Below are positions 40,976 to 53,686 of a stretch of 64,000 nucleotides of DNA, piece after piece. This DNA comes from Asterias rubens. Its lineage: Eukaryota; Echinodermata; Asteroidea; Forcipulatida; Asteriidae. Every line of letters starts with the position of its first letter. The first letter of the stretch is position 1. The stretch lies in assembly GCF_902459465.1 (NCBI RefSeq), contig NC_047078.1:9448333-9512332 (forward strand), in the 5' to 3' direction. The notes below the pieces were generated by a model that ran no database searches, had not been told where the DNA came from, and saw only the letters and a program-made list of their open reading frames with translations. The position numbers and the translations under genes are program-made.

Positions 40976-41541
40976 AGGCACAGTATGTACACGTTTGATA
41001 ATGCACCCTTCCCATGAAATATGCTAATCCCATTCACGCATAAAAAATACAGACCCTGTTGGTTGGCAAACGCCATAGAGTTGTGCACTAAGCAGACGCG
41101 CAATCGCGTCTGCGTCACGCACCCATTAGCCGTGTACAAAACAGCGCGATGTTTCCTCATTTTGCCAACCAAAACGTTAGTGCGCACGCGCTACGTGCAA
41201 TTTACATATTTCATGGGAAGGGTCCATTGTCAAAGACCACACCCCAACATGAATAAATGCAAACAAAATAACAATACTGTAAAAAGATAATTGACTTGGT
41301 CATCATTTTTGCAAGAGAATAATGAATGAAAAAAACACCCTTGTTGCATTACTTTGTGGTGCTAAGATGTGATAATAACTGGGTGAAGTCTTTTATTATT
41401 TTAGTGAGAAATTTCCTCTTTTTAAAAACTAAGTTTTACGGAGCTGTTTCCCACAATGTTTTATACTACCAACAGCTCCCCATTGCTCCTTACAAAGTAA
41501 CAATTATTTTGAATTAGTTACCAACACAGTGTCCAGTGCCT
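40976..41541 (+). mobile_element. TTAA-family MITE carrying a nested palindromic insert
   Basis: TTAA (40972-40975), AGGCACAGTATGTACACGTTTG, then an insertion at 41005-41223 with 18-bp arms CCCTTCCCATGAAATATG and inverse plus inner GGTTGGCAAA/TTTGCCAACC. The host resumes ATTGTCAAAGACCACACC and ends GTGTCCAGTGCCT, TTAA (41542-41545). Confidence 0.8.
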
Positions 41542-41599
41542 TTAAATTTATAACGGTACTACAGTGCAATGTGGCAACGCGGTCCAAACTCATTGTCCA

Positions 41600-43300
41600 A
41601 AAGGTCCAAAGTAAATTTTGCCCTGTGTCTGGAATAAAACACGAATTCACATCTGTTCTTTTAAATTCTTGATGTAACAATCGTGTTTTCCAGCCCCCAT
41701 TCAAATGTCCAAAACTGCATGCTCCATCTATACATAAAGTTATGGCCCACTTAACCGATTATAAATGTTACGTATGCGAGTTATTAGAAGTTATTCATAA
41801 TTTTGTGGTTTGAGGCAGCGGCAAGCCTATATAGGAACTTCACGGTGGAATTCATGAACTTTGAACAGCAGACGTTATGCAAATACTTCGTTGGTGTCCT
41901 GCAGGAACACAACATTTGTAAATGCATTAGATAACGATTATAATGCTTAAGTTTATACTTTTCATTTTCTATTTAATTTGACTTTACCCAGCCACCAAGC
42001 CCTCGGTCATTTACCGCAGGCCCAACCCACACCCATAAAACCTCACTTCACTAAGTCAAACTACAGTTTGTTTGTATGGCAAAACAGAAGTTAGTGGGGC
42101 GCAAGTTGGAACAATTAACTTCATGGAATGTGTTAACTAGTTTCTGTAGAACAAGATTTGTCTGTGCTTCAAGTTGTTATGCTTATACAATACGGGCTTT
42201 TTGTGGGTCATGAGAGTTTTGGGTATAGAGAGGTATACAGTCGCTGTTGTATGGTGTAGGCCTATCTTCATTTTTTAGTTTGGCTCTAGACATAAAGCAT
42301 TTTAGTAAATCTTATTTATTGATAACAAAGTTTAATGATAGCAATGTTTGCTATTTCAATGTGTATAATGATATGATACAGGGCCTGTATTATATGTAAG
42401 CAAAACACGTAAGTCGCTTAAGCCATTTTGATATTACACACTCTGGATAGCCTAATCCGGTCGCCATTCCAGAGCTGTCACCGCACCCGGAATACTGGTT
42501 TTTAAAAGCATGAGTTTAACTTGGATGCTGCGTCGGTTTGACAATGATTGAACATTATTCCTGGTCACACACAGACCCATCACATAGATTTTACAAAGAG
42601 TTAGGACTAGTCGTAACTTAGGTCAGGTATAGTCTAGGAAATATTTAAAACTTTAGCTAGTCCTCAGTAAGGATGAGTTCGAGATAGTCTTAACTCTATG
42701 TGAAATCCACCCCGTGCCCCCTAAAATCCCGAACCGGATTAATTTTCACTGTGAATATCACTGCAACTTCCTTCACCTACCCTACTGCAAGGAGGCCATA
42801 ACTCCCGTTTACTCCCAAAATAAAATGGCGGTTGACACTTTGATCCTATCAAGATTTTGAAATCTCATTCCCATTCAAACTATATCTGGTGTTCATGAAC
42901 ACTCATTGTAGGTTGTGGAATGCTCGAGGCCATTTGAAAATCTCTATTGTCAGTCAAATTTCGTTTCACAAAAGGCTTTATCAAACCCGGAATAACACGT
43001 CCCCAGACCGAGTCAATAAAAGACTGCTTGGGAAGCGAGTTGCATACCGTTCGAATAGTCAATAGAGTACACAGAACAGCCGGAAATGTCACCTCATGTA
43101 TAGGTCAAACAGTATTATTCCTCAACTCAAAAATAGAAAAAGCAAAACATAACATAATTTCTCTGAGGCAACACTCCTTGCAAAATAAATTTTCTCCGAC
43201 TTTTCCACACTTAAAAAAGTTACTTCTCAATATTGCAAAGTCTCGAGGCAAAGTATACATGGTGTACACCATTTTGTTGTTGCAACCGTTTGACTGTAAA
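41600..43300. other. Intergenic stretch with little recognisable content
   Basis: No convincing exon. 42570-42710 is a copy of the 'TTAGGACTAGTC' element (AGATTTTACAAAGAGTTAGG to CTTAACTCTATGTGAAATCC). AAAATGGCGGTTGAC near 42823 is another YY1-like site, with no gene start seen beside it. Confidence 0.5.
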
Positions 43301-43301
43301 A

Positions 43302-43687
43302 AGGCAGTGTACACTATTGGTAATTACTCAAAATAATTATCAGCATACAACCTCACTTGGTAACGAGTAATGGGGAGAGGTTGACAGTATAAAACATTGT
43401 AAGAAACAGCTCTCTCTGAAGTGACGTAGTTGTCGAGAAAGAAGTAATTTTGCACGAATTGGATTTCGAGACCTCAAGTTTAGAATTTGAGGTCTCGAAA
43501 TCAAGCATATCAGAAAGCACACAACCTCGTGTGAGAAGGGCGTTTTGTTTTCTTTCATTATTATCTGACTTGCAACTTCGACGACCGATTGATTCAACTT
43601 TTCACAGGTTTGTAGTTGGATGCATATGTTGAGATACGCCAAGAGAGAAGACTGGTCTTTGACAATTGCCATTAGTGTCCACTGTCT
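43302..43687 (-). mobile_element. TTAA-family MITE, minus orientation
   Basis: Left end AGGCAGTGTACACTATTGG (flank GTAAAA instead of TTAA); right end CATTAGTGTCCACTGTCT then TTAA (43688-43691). The central palindrome is perfect (about 43466-43502: TTTCGAGACCTCAAGTTTAG / inverse). Confidence 0.88.
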
Positions 43688-43699
43688 TTAATGCGGATA

Positions 43700-44890
43700 T
43701 TATAATAAAAGGTTTTTATACTATGAAAATTTCATTCAACATGTGCCGTGCGTTTATGGAGGATATCACCAAAAATCTCGAGCAGTTTAATACGTCCAAT
43801 GAGGAAGTAATCGGAGCACACAATCTGATAATCATATCTGACAGCAAATGTTTCTAAGATTCAAACTAAATTATTCAAACTAATTATCGGCTCAATGCAC
43901 AAGCTTGCTCTGGTAACCATAACCTTGCTTCTACTATATGGGTCCCTCCACAGTTTCATGAATGTCCATGCAATATTATTCATGAAATTACCTGATCAAA
44001 CATATTAACTTGTTTTTTAAGTTCCAATTTACATTTGATTTAATTTGTTTGATTAAACTGTTTGATTGGTTGATTGATTGATCGATTGATTGATTGAATG
44101 ATTCGATATCATTTTCCATAACCAGAGAACTTCAAAGTGCAACGATTGTTAAAATGTTTTAATACCATTGAAAGCTGATGTGTATATAGTTTTCCCTTTA
44201 AAGTATTTGATATAAAAAAAAAAATTATAATCTGGATGGTCTCTATACGAACGTAAGACAGGTAGTTCAACTTCTTTACGCATCTACAAGTTAGTTCAAA
44301 ACACAATTCAGCTGGCAGGTATTGTACGAGGGCAGTGAGACTAAAAGGGTCAAATCGACATAATCAGATGGCAATCCATCAATAGAACAGTTTATTTGAT
44401 TTATGCTCAACAGCTTTTCCAGATGCTTCTGGGTTGATGAACAAAGCGAGACTAGTACCGAGGGAGAGGAGAACAGGACCCAATGTCAAGGCCGTCTGTC
44501 AGCCCCAATTGCCCGTTGGTCCCCTGACGGGAACCAGGAGGTTGGACTCGTATTACCTCTCAAAAAAACAAGGATATTTTTCAGGGTTTGGTTTTTGGAC
44601 ATTCCTAAATCTTGACTGCGTTTTAATGCACCCTAAGTGCACAAAAGTGTGAAATCAAAATATATTATTTCAAACCAAATAAGTACATGAATTGCGCCCA
44701 CCATTCAACCCATTAATGGCCACTTTTGTTTCTGAAGTGTGCATCAGTATAATTTTCATTCGTTTCAAATGTGCAAAAATTTTGTGGGAATAGTAAAATT
44801 ATTCCGAATTATTTTTTCTTCGATATTTTTATGTTTCAAACGTTTGTGTTTTTGGAAAAAAAACTCCCCTTGATTGTACAATTTTACAAA
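43700..44890. other. Intergenic stretch, no gene recognised
   Basis: Contains an ATTG-type microsatellite (44064-44098). An open frame at 44403-44615 (CFWVDEQSETSTEGEENRTQ...) has more complex codon content than its surroundings but no recognisable domain; its best donor or acceptor is unclear, so I leave it unassigned. Confidence 0.4.
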
Positions 44891-45170
44891 ACATGGGCCT
44901 GGACACGTTTGCTAATTATACTCAGTCAAAACAAAGGGCTATTTATAGCATACAAACTTGGTAACGAGAAACGGAGAGCTGTTGACACAATGGTAAACGG
45001 CTCCCTCTGAAGTATCAGAATTTTTGAGGAACATGCAATTTCTCAGTCAAATTTGAGTCGAGAAAGACTTCAGGCCTATAGACTTTCTCAGGCATCTGAA
45101 AACACACACATAATTTTATTGCAGCAAGGTTTTCATGCATTCCCATTGCAACTTCGATGACAAATAAACA
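44890..45170 (-). mobile_element. TTAA-family MITE fragment, diverged
   Basis: Begins GGGCCTGGACACGTTTGCTA and contains GTAACGAGAAACGGAGAGCT, GGCTCCCTCTGAAGT and TTGCAACTTCGATGAC, matching the minus orientation of the family. Both termini are worn. Confidence 0.6.
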
Positions 45171-46084
45171 CATAGTCAGATTTACGTCATCAACCGTCAT
45201 AATAAAACAACCCACATTATTTCTCGGCGCACAATGCATTTCGCTTAGATCATAATTAGCATTCATATTATTATTATGAGTCAATAACTCTGTATACAAC
45301 AGTCATATCAAAGGAATGTGAACTGATTTATATAATAGTTCGTTCTCAATGAAGTATGACTGATGGACTGATCATGACAGCACAGTGTTATGAAAATATT
45401 AGCAGCAGTCGATTTTTCATTGTAATAATAATAATACCATATTGATTCAGAACAAACAGTCCATTCAAAAAATGATAATAAAAGAAAAGCAACCTTGGCC
45501 TAAATGTGTATGAGTAGGTCTGACAGAAACCTACGGTGATCCTGAAAGGACACGGCAAACATGTGTACTTTGCGTTCATGAACTTGTTTGACTGAAATTC
45601 AATACACCACGTTCGGAATTGAAGATGGTCTGCCTTCTTCTTAGACGTCAATATATCACAGGAATGTTTTTACACTAAACACACGCTCAGGTCAAATATA
45701 ATGGGAGGAGAGTGGTTTTTGTTTTCCCCATGGGATCAAACTTGAATCAGCCACATCAAACTCCGAAATTGTTTTGGTTTTTTTGCTTTGTTTTGCTTGT
45801 AATCGACTTGAGGAATACCTCATCAAAATTGTAATGATAGATATTTTTACACTGGATTTGCAAAAAAAAATAGTGATTTGTTTTTAAACAATATTTGTAA
45901 AGTGGATGCAATCTAGATTAAAATGGTTTGCATTACTTTTAACTTATTATCCCAAGGTGTACAATTTTGATTTGTCATTTTTTTTTCTTTCATCTTCATC
46001 TTCAGTTCAAAATCTATGGCAAGTAGTATAACGGCAAATTATCTTCAAAAGTTCGTTCGCAATTATTTCTTTGAACGTGCTTGG

Positions 46085-46235
46085 ACAACACACATTCCCT
46101 CGTGCACGGTGGGAAATATTTCCGGCGTATCCTGCCTGGCACCACTTTTTCACTCATTTTTACAAAAGGAACATCTCATTTTGGGTAAATTAAATACTGC
46201 CTTGTTCCACCGAATGAAAAAGTGGTGACGGCAAC
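46085..46235. mobile_element. 'CACCACTTTTTCA' inverted-repeat element
   Basis: Arms TGGCACCACTTTTTCACTCA and inverse CCGAATGAAAAAGTGGTGAC around TACAAAAGGAACATCTC. Diverged member of the 22195-22315 family. Confidence 0.6.
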
Positions 46236-46726
46236 CTTTGTCTAGTTTTCACATTTTTTTTCAAAATTTTAGCTGAAATGGTTTTAGCTTACCATGGAGG
46301 TAGAAATACAATAAAAACCAATGAATTTAGATATTACAGATAATGTAATAAATATAGTTTGGATAGTCAATCAGGAAGTTATACACAGCGGTTATTGGCA
46401 ATTGTCAACCCGTGGATTACTTCAATGTTGAGTTACACCAATAAAGTAATATTCAACAAATTGATCAATCAATCAAAGATCAAACCATGGACCTTTTAAG
46501 CTCCGTGATCAAATTTCAAATATTTGTTTTAAGAACTTGCCACGCTAGAGTGGATACACTCACTATTGCACGTCCCCACCCTGTGACAAAATGCACCCAT
46601 CAAAAGTACCGACCACACACCAAGTAAAACTAATTTCAGGACATTTACCTTCACTATCCGCAGTTAACGTATGAACAACCACCGGATAACTTACGATACA
46701 ATAAGCTATACAAAACAACACTTACC

Positions 46727-46880
46727 TTTCAAGAAATATTCCGGATTCCAATATTCCACCCAAACCAGCACTTTGTAATTGGAAAGGGGAGCACTTTATT
46801 CCTGTGTCAACCAGTACAAATCAGACACACTTTGCAAGGCAGGGACATACACACACTGAGCCAATACATGTACACCAACG
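46727..46880 (-). other. Candidate untranslated first exon
   Basis: On the minus strand, GGAATATTTCTTGAAAG is followed by a consensus donor GTAAGTG at 46725. It could be the 5' UTR exon of the TRIM-NHL gene, about 7.5 kb upstream of its first coding exon. Nothing but the donor supports this. Confidence 0.2.
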
Positions 46881-47147
46881 GTAACGCTCTTTTTCAAAGG
46901 ACGCGAGTCTATGAATGGGCGTATTCAAAAATAATGTTATTTTGTTAACGGCACGCTAGACTGGTTCGGTACTGACTCACTGTTATGCCGTGTGAGTCAA
47001 AGCACAGTGGCGGGGGTAAGACTGTAAACAAAAATGTGAAAATAATTTAGTGCATTGGACTTCGCTCGGTAAACGAGACTACATTGTTATTAATAGATAA
47101 ATGACTGGTGATGTGCTCATGTAGCCCTGGGAAAACAGCTTGTTTAA

Positions 47148-49132
47148 AGGCACTGAACACTCTCGGTAATCTTTACTCATGTTTAGCATTTCAGCTGAAG
47201 CCTAGTAGTAAAATATGCATCTGAAAGCACACAAAGTAATGCAACAAGTGTGTTATTTTATTAAATCTATTGTAAACTCGATGACCAATTTGAGCCCAAG
47301 TTTTCACAGGTTTGTTGTTATGTTGAGATAAACCATGGGTGAATAAATTTGACTAATAATTTATTCCTCCATGGATACACCAAGTGAGAATACTGGTCTT
47401 TGACAAATTACCAAACTAGTTTAGTGCCTTTAAAGGGACTATCTCTTGTAGTCACTCTTATGAAAATGTTTAAAAGTAACTTTTCCCAAGTCAAGATATC
47501 AGTGATACTGATAGCCTATTGATCGGAATTCTCGCGTGGTCATGTTATTATGCATCCATAGCGTGTTTTTAATTCGTATAGTATTTTTTTTTATAAGCGA
47601 CTTGCAACCAGCATGAAACGAAACCAACAATAAAACTAGGAATGTTGAAACCAAGCCGGGTTAACAGTAGTCATTGAAGCTACTTAACGGGCAAACAGAC
47701 AAATAATACTGTGTTATTATTTTCTATTGTGCTGGTGTTTATCTGTACACTCGGTGATAAATATACGGGTTGCATTTATATGTTGGGTCTAATGTGCAGA
47801 CTGATATCCTTTACTTGTTGTGCAAGTTAGTAAACGGAATTAAAATAACATCTATTTCATAGCTGTTTTATTTGAATAAATAATGTAACGGTAATTCATT
47901 AAACTGATAATAAATGCATTTAAATGCACTAGACACGTGTAATAATGTAAAAGACCAGTATTCTCACTTGGTGATCCGAGAGAGAATACTGGTTTTCACT
48001 AAAATGCTTGGGGCTCTTCACTTAATGCTAGTTGCTGTCTATACGTGCTTAATATCACCAGATAGAGTTTGCACAGTAGCATAAAAAAAATGATAGGCCT
48101 ACTTAATACAGAATAATTTTATGCCTAAAGAAAAACTGCGGATGTTCTTTTGTTGGACATACATTTGTATGCTTTCAGACGCTTATAGAAAGGATGCTTG
48201 AAGTATTTCAATATGTGTATGAGAAATCACCCTTTTGTCTAAATCTTAACTACGGGGAGGGTACGGAGCCGTTTTCCCAAATGTTTGATACTATCAACAG
48301 CTCTCCTTTGCTCGTTACCAACAAAAGTTTTCATGCTGACGATTTTTTAATAATTACCAAAAGTGCACCACTTCTTTAATTGACGCTGTGCACAGAATAC
48401 AGCAACCCCATCAACAACAGAATACTTTTAAATAGGTGTACAGCTTAAATATAATGTTATTCCTTTCAGCCTATACATTAAACATAATTTTATTCTCGTC
48501 AAATAAGACAAATAACGTCACTCATTGAATTTAATAACATGAAGAAAAAGAAACAACTCAAGAGTTGAGGTGTGCAACATATTATCATTAACTAGATGTG
48601 TTTATTTGTACAAAGATTATATAATGTGAATTCAATAGTTCCTGCTATTCATTCCAATGAGTCGATCAATCAAAAATTGGCTTCTAACGGAAAAAACACC
48701 AGTAATGAATAAAATGCTACCCAAAGCTTTACAAAAATATACATAATACTTTAAAGGCAGTGGACACTATTGGTAATTACTCAAAATAATTATTGGCATA
48801 AAACCTTTCTTGGTGACGAGTAATGGGGAGAGGTTGATGACATAAAAACATTGTGATAAACGGCTCCATCTGAAGTGCCATAGTTTTCGAGAAAGAAGTA
48901 ATTTTCCACGAATTTGATTTCAAGACCTCAGATTTAGAACTTGAGATCTCGAAATCGACCATCTAAACGCACACAACTATGTGTGACAAGGGTTATTTTT
49001 CTTTAATTATTATCTCGCAACTTCGATGATCGATTGAGCTCAAATTTTCACAGGTTTGTTATTTTATGTATATGTTGAATACACCAACCGTGAAGGCTAG
49101 TCTTTGACAATTACCAATAGTGTCCACTGCCT
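47148..49132. mobile_element. Three TTAA-family MITEs in a row
   Basis: 47148-47429 (TTAA flanks at 47144 and 47430), 47924-48374 (diverged, TTTAA-like ends) and 48755-49132. The last is a textbook minus-orientation copy: TTAA (48751), AGGCAGTGGACACTATTGG, hairpin arms CAAGACCTCAGATTTAG/CTTGAGATCTCGAAATC, then TAGTGTCCACTGCCT, TTAA (49133). The DNA between copies has no recognisable gene. Confidence 0.8.
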
Positions 49133-49289
49133 TTAAGTCCAAAATATAATTTTTAGCACAGAAAAAGCATCAAACTGTGTATATCTATTAGGCATAATTA
49201 GAATATATATTTCGTTTTTCTGCATTGAAGTATGTGTTTTGACGATTCGTTTGGTCTACTCTAGCTCAGCGGTCACTCAAAAGCCGATG

Positions 49290-49462
49290 CAAACCGCCCT
49301 GGCTGATGGTCCTGGTATGCTGCCTGAAAAGCATACAAAACAAAGACTGAAAGATGTAAACTTGTGGTTACCAGCCAAACCACGTGTACAGTTTATGACT
49401 GGTTTGTTAAGCAGAGTAGACATTTCTGTTGAGCAGTTTTATGAAATTTTACCCGCAGATTA
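49290..49462. mobile_element. MITE fragment beyond the SBP-like gene
   Basis: GGTTACCAGCCAAACCACGTG, GTTTGTTAAGCAGAGTAGAC and AGCAGTTTTATGAAATTTTA match the right half of the GGGCCCAATTTCAT family. It produces an open frame on the plus strand that is not a gene. Confidence 0.55.
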
Positions 49463-49657
49463 AAGGTATGCCTGCATTATAAAATTATGTTGAGGAAATA
49501 AAAAACAATTATTTCAAACTTAAGAATAACGGAAATAATTCGAATAAAATGATAAAAATGATACAGAGTCCACTGATTTTGATCAAGAAGACCTAGAAAG
49601 TCAATTGTTATTATATATCTATATCTATATATATTTGTTTTTGGCGTACGAAAACCA

Positions 49658-49663
49658 TTTATT
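49658..49663 (-). terminator. Likely poly(A) signal of the SBP-like gene
   Basis: AATAAA on the minus strand, about 118 bases after the stop at 49781. It supports exon 7 as the terminal exon. Confidence 0.5.
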
Positions 49664-49780
49664 ACAACTACAACAAAATCATTTGAAAGACTTACCACCA
49701 AATAAATCCAAAAATAAGAAGTGAACGGTTCCAATTGAGATGAAACTACGTTAGTTATGCACATGTTCCCTATGGGAAGA

Positions 49781-52700
49781 TTATTCCGAAAAGGGTAAAC
49801 GTATACTCATCTCAGGACTGTATTTTGCAGGGGTTGAACCCCTTGGCGCTTCGGTGTAAAAAAAAAAAATCAAAAACAGTGAAACCTTACCATGAATAGA
49901 CTCGTCTTCCAGTCCGTTGCATATTTCCCGATACTCTGTTGATGCAATCAGGGCGTTGAGGGCGGGATTCCACCATGTCGCTAACGTATTATCCTTCCTC
50001 ATCATCATGCTGTATCCCTGCAAGGAGCACCCATCGATGCGATCTGAGGCTAGCTGAAGGTTATTTTTTACGCCCAGGAATTCACTGATGAAAACAGCAT
50101 CCACCTGCAATGAAAACACTACTTGTTATTTTGTTATCAGTCTTCTGCCTAAAGCAAGCAGCTAGTCGAACGTATTGAGACCAATAATATTACCCGGCGC
50201 GGTAGTGATGATAATTAATAACGATCCAGTCCCGGCCAATTTTCTACATTCCGCCTAGGTAGTAAAGAAACAGGACAGCTCTTTTTAGAACCGAGAAGCC
50301 TCTCGAATTCCGAAAAACTACTCCGCGGTATAGTAGAATATAAAGCGAGACAAGTTCTCAAAAGAACATGATTTACCTGGCAAGTAGATACACACATGCT
50401 GTTACCGCAAACCAAATTGATCCCTCATGCCTCAAATCCCATATGGTTTGATTTCAATGTTGAGAATGTTCAACTGATAACATCACAAATCTAAAAATGA
50501 GGATATAGCCTCGAATCAAAGACGACCTCTGCAGTAATATTATTGTTCATATGTTCATACATGTACCCACCTCGCCATTGTTGACTGCTGAGAGTAAATC
50601 CTGCTGAGTCAAATAGTTAATAACTCTTCCCTCCGTCAGATCATGGCCCTATAAAAAAAGGATCAGAGAAATTTCTTTTAGAAGCAAAGCTTGATAGGCA
50701 TGAGGTCGCAAAAGACATGCATATGCATTGAGACAAAGGATAATAATTACAATTTGGTGAACCAAAATTTTAGTCTTGCTTGGTGACGTTTGTTGCCTAC
50801 ATCATTAATGAGTTTTAGGCCGAGATGTTTCAATGTTTCCTATGGAAACAAAACTGTGCTTATTTAACATAATGTTACTGGCAAAAATGTCATGCCATAA
50901 ACATTGCTTGTGACTGGTATTTAGCTGTTGTTTACTTTGCATAACAACTGATTTGAGTCTTCAATCCGCGCCGGTAATCTAATTTTACTATTAAGCAAGG
51001 ATTTTTTTTTTTTGCTTAAGCAGCTCCATGAAATTGGGCACAGGACGAGTGACAGGGGGAGAATGAATGACCATGAGGGGCTAAGCCATTGATATTAGTT
51101 ACATTTATAGCATACATATTTTGTAACTTAAAATAATAATTACCACGACTTCTGTCAGGCTTTGTATGCAATCTTCATCTTCAATATAGTAGCGTAAAAG
51201 ACCGATGGTCTTCCCGGTGATGTTACGCCAGTTGAAGGCGCCCTCTGGGGTACCAGACTTCACCATGAACACGGCGAGGTGTTTCTTAGCGTGCGCTTCG
51301 GTGAACGAGAAAGTGCGCGCACGGCGATATGTAACTGGCCATCCTGAGTGGACAGTAAAAACAAAAGTCAATCAAAGTTAATTAATCATGAATTAAATAA
51401 GTTTGTTCTGTTTTGTTTCTTCTTTCTTAGTCTTTCCAAACACAAGTAGGATATTGCGCCTCCATAAGACTGTTTTTCGTTATGTACTGCTAAAGATGGA
51501 AATTTAATTATTTGTTGAAACAAAAAGTGGTAAGGGTATGTTTGCTGTCACTGTCACGCTCGACCAATTTTAGCACAACATTTCACAGATTAATTGTTTA
51601 TTTATTTTATGCATATTTTTGGGATACATAAAGTTAGTCTATACTGTCTTTGACAATTGTGAAAATAATGTATAGCGCACGATCTACCAACAAGGTATAC
51701 AAGGTGCTTAAGATACTTTTTTTAAAGAAAGAAAGGTTTTCGAAGTTGTGAAATTCTGAGACCCAATTATAAAGCACCTAATAAGGGTACAATGTATACT
51801 ACGGCGCATTCAACAGCCACTACCAGGAACACCAGGGCGAACCCATTCTCTTAGCGATAAGTGTTACTGGTATCTTTTAAGTGCATTTTACACAACGCAC
51901 GGGACCAACGGTTTTAAGTCCCATTCGAAGGTGTCCAAAGCCTTTAATAAAATAAATAACTGTACCTGTGCATGCATCATACCACCTTCCCAGAAGCCCA
52001 ATACCGCCTCCCTGTTTCTCGATGTCATCTCCTATAGATTCCCAGCATCGGTTGTAGTCATCCCAGTCTAGTCGGCAGCTCTTTTGAGCAATCCTACAAA
52101 CTGTAAACACGTCAACAATGAATTTGATTATTTACAATGTTATAGTCATTGTACTATATAATATTAAGTAATCATCAGTGTTTTGTTGTGTGAGGTGTCC
52201 TAAAGCGACTAGCAAACAAAAAGCTGTGGCGCAGGTTTGGGGATGCCGGCCGGGCAAACGTTTTCTGACGTCAGGTGATGAGACTGAAAATTAATAAAAA
52301 GGACTCACACGGGATTGACACTTGAGCCAAGTCTGTATACGAGTTGGCGGCAGGGGATATGATGGCTACGACATTTGCTAAGAGTGTTTTATCTATCGTA
52401 CAACTGCAACTGTAATTTCTGCCATCCTAACCCTTCAAAATCCAATCGAGGTACTTCTTACCTGCGTTAACGACATCAATGTTGTAGCCTTTGACCTGGC
52501 CACTCTCAGGTTCACTGTAGTAAAACAAAGAATTATAACGGTAAAAGTATACAAATAACTTGAAGAAACAATAATTAATTTGAAGAAACAATATAGTTTC
52601 AAATGGCATGACAGCGTATAGCTTGTTAACTTTTAGCAATTTGTGCTATAGAAGTTTTGAAAGGAAAGCAAACGAATCTGTTTGTCCTAAATTATTGTTA

Positions 52701-53109
52701 AATGCATACAAATTAGATGATTTATCAATAATGTGATTGATCTAGAAATTGTCTTTGAACCAAACGCACAACGACTTGAATGAGCACTTTCAAGTTTTCA
52801 ACACAATCAAGTTTACCGCAATAAAATTATACGAGTATTGTACTCTATGGTCACAAAACTTACACGTATTCGAGTCTATTACTGTAATCTCCAATAGCAA
52901 AAGTCCAAACTCGATCGGTGGTTTCTGGTATTTCAGCCGCTGCTGGAACTATGGAGATTAAATTAATTAACAGAGATTGCACACAAAGGGCATTTAAAAT
53001 CAAACATCGTGGAACTTCTAAAGATTACACAGGGAGTTTTGTGTACGGAATTTAATTAAAACAAATAACTATTACAAATTATATAAACTTAAACTCCCCT
53101 CCCCCCAAA

Positions 53110-53141
<32 letters not shown>

Positions 53142-53686
53142 ATAAAAAAAAATAAAAAAATGAGAGGTTTAACATGCCTAACAAATTAATTCCTTAATGT
53201 GGAAATTAAGTATTGTATAGGCCCTTTAAGTACCTGTATAATACAGGGAAAAGCAGAGATTAATGCTATAAATGAATCTGCGTTTAGGTATGAAAAACGA
53301 GAAGTGAAACAAATATATCGATTGTTTAGACTGTTAAAGAAATTGCAAAACTTGCACTAACCTGTTTGTGGAACTGTCATTTCATTTTTAACATCAACGT
53401 AAATATTGCCTTTATTGGCAACTCCAATAAACCCGAACAGCAGCGCAAGAGATGCTACTACCAACGCTACGACAACCAACGCAGTGCCACCGCATTTCTC
53501 TCGGCCACAACAGCCGTACTCCCGACGCTCTACTACACGGTTCATTTTAGCGAAGGTAACCTTAGACGGGTAATTTCTCTCAGTAGGATTCTCTCCTTGC
53601 TTGTTGGTGTTTGTTGTGTCACCATTTTTCGGCAAGATCATGTCCACCTCAGGTACCATAAGAGCTGGTTGGTTTGTTTCGCTCAT
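49781..53686 (-). CDS. Type II membrane protein with an extracellular periplasmic-binding-protein-like domain (SBP family 3), seven coding exons
   Basis: Exons: 53362-53686, 52864-52948, 52462-52514, 51966-52100, 51144-51343, 50571-50648, 49781-50104; 399 residues, all in phase. Residues 1-66 are polar and probably cytosolic, with a Cys cluster (CCGREKC) just before one membrane helix (about 67-90, TALVVVALVVASLALLFGFI). The rest has the bacterial SBP-3 pattern: FAIGDYSNRLEYVEPESG, GYNIDVVNAVC, ARTFSFTEAHAKK, GKTIGLLRYYIEDEDCIQSL, DLLSAVNNGEVDAVFI, GYSMMMRKDNTLATWWNPAL. It lacks the channel helices of ionotropic glutamate receptors, which share this fold. It may bind an amino-acid-like ligand; that is inference. 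The C-terminus after IHG is uncertain: reading on to 49781 is simplest, but GTAAGG there could be a donor. Confidence 0.8.
50215..50430 (-). mobile_element. 'GGTTTGCGGTAACA' repeat copy in the SBP-like gene
   Basis: Minus strand reads TTTGGTTTGCGGTAACAGCA, TGTGTATCTACTTGCCAGGT, GTTCTTTTGAGAACTTGTCT, ACCGCGGAGTAG. Same order as 11935-12045 and 59890-60000. It lies between exons 6 and 7. Confidence 0.65.
51670..51925 (-). mobile_element. SINE fragment
   Basis: TATAGCGCACGATCTACCAA, TTCTGAGACCCAATTATAAA, CTACGGCGCATTCAACAGCC and ACGCACGGGACCAACGGTTT follow the reversed body of the SINE at 13110-13520. The tRNA-like head is missing. It lies in the SBP-like gene between exons 4 and 5. Confidence 0.6.
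53113..53142. repeat. (TA)n microsatellite next to poly-A
   Basis: About eleven TA units after an A run, in the first intron of the SBP-like gene. Confidence 0.9.

Noticed and set aside
44403-44652. Two overlapping plus-strand ORFs
   Set aside because: No recognisable domain, no clear splice sites and both frames open; kept only as part of an unassigned stretch.
49239-49463. 74-codon plus-strand ORF
   Set aside because: It overlaps a MITE fragment and has no splice context.
49477-49764. Extra terminal exon of the SBP-like gene on the minus strand
   Set aside because: Its protein is low-complexity and hydrophobic with no family pattern; the preceding exon already reaches a stop with a poly(A) signal soon after. 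Not fully excluded.
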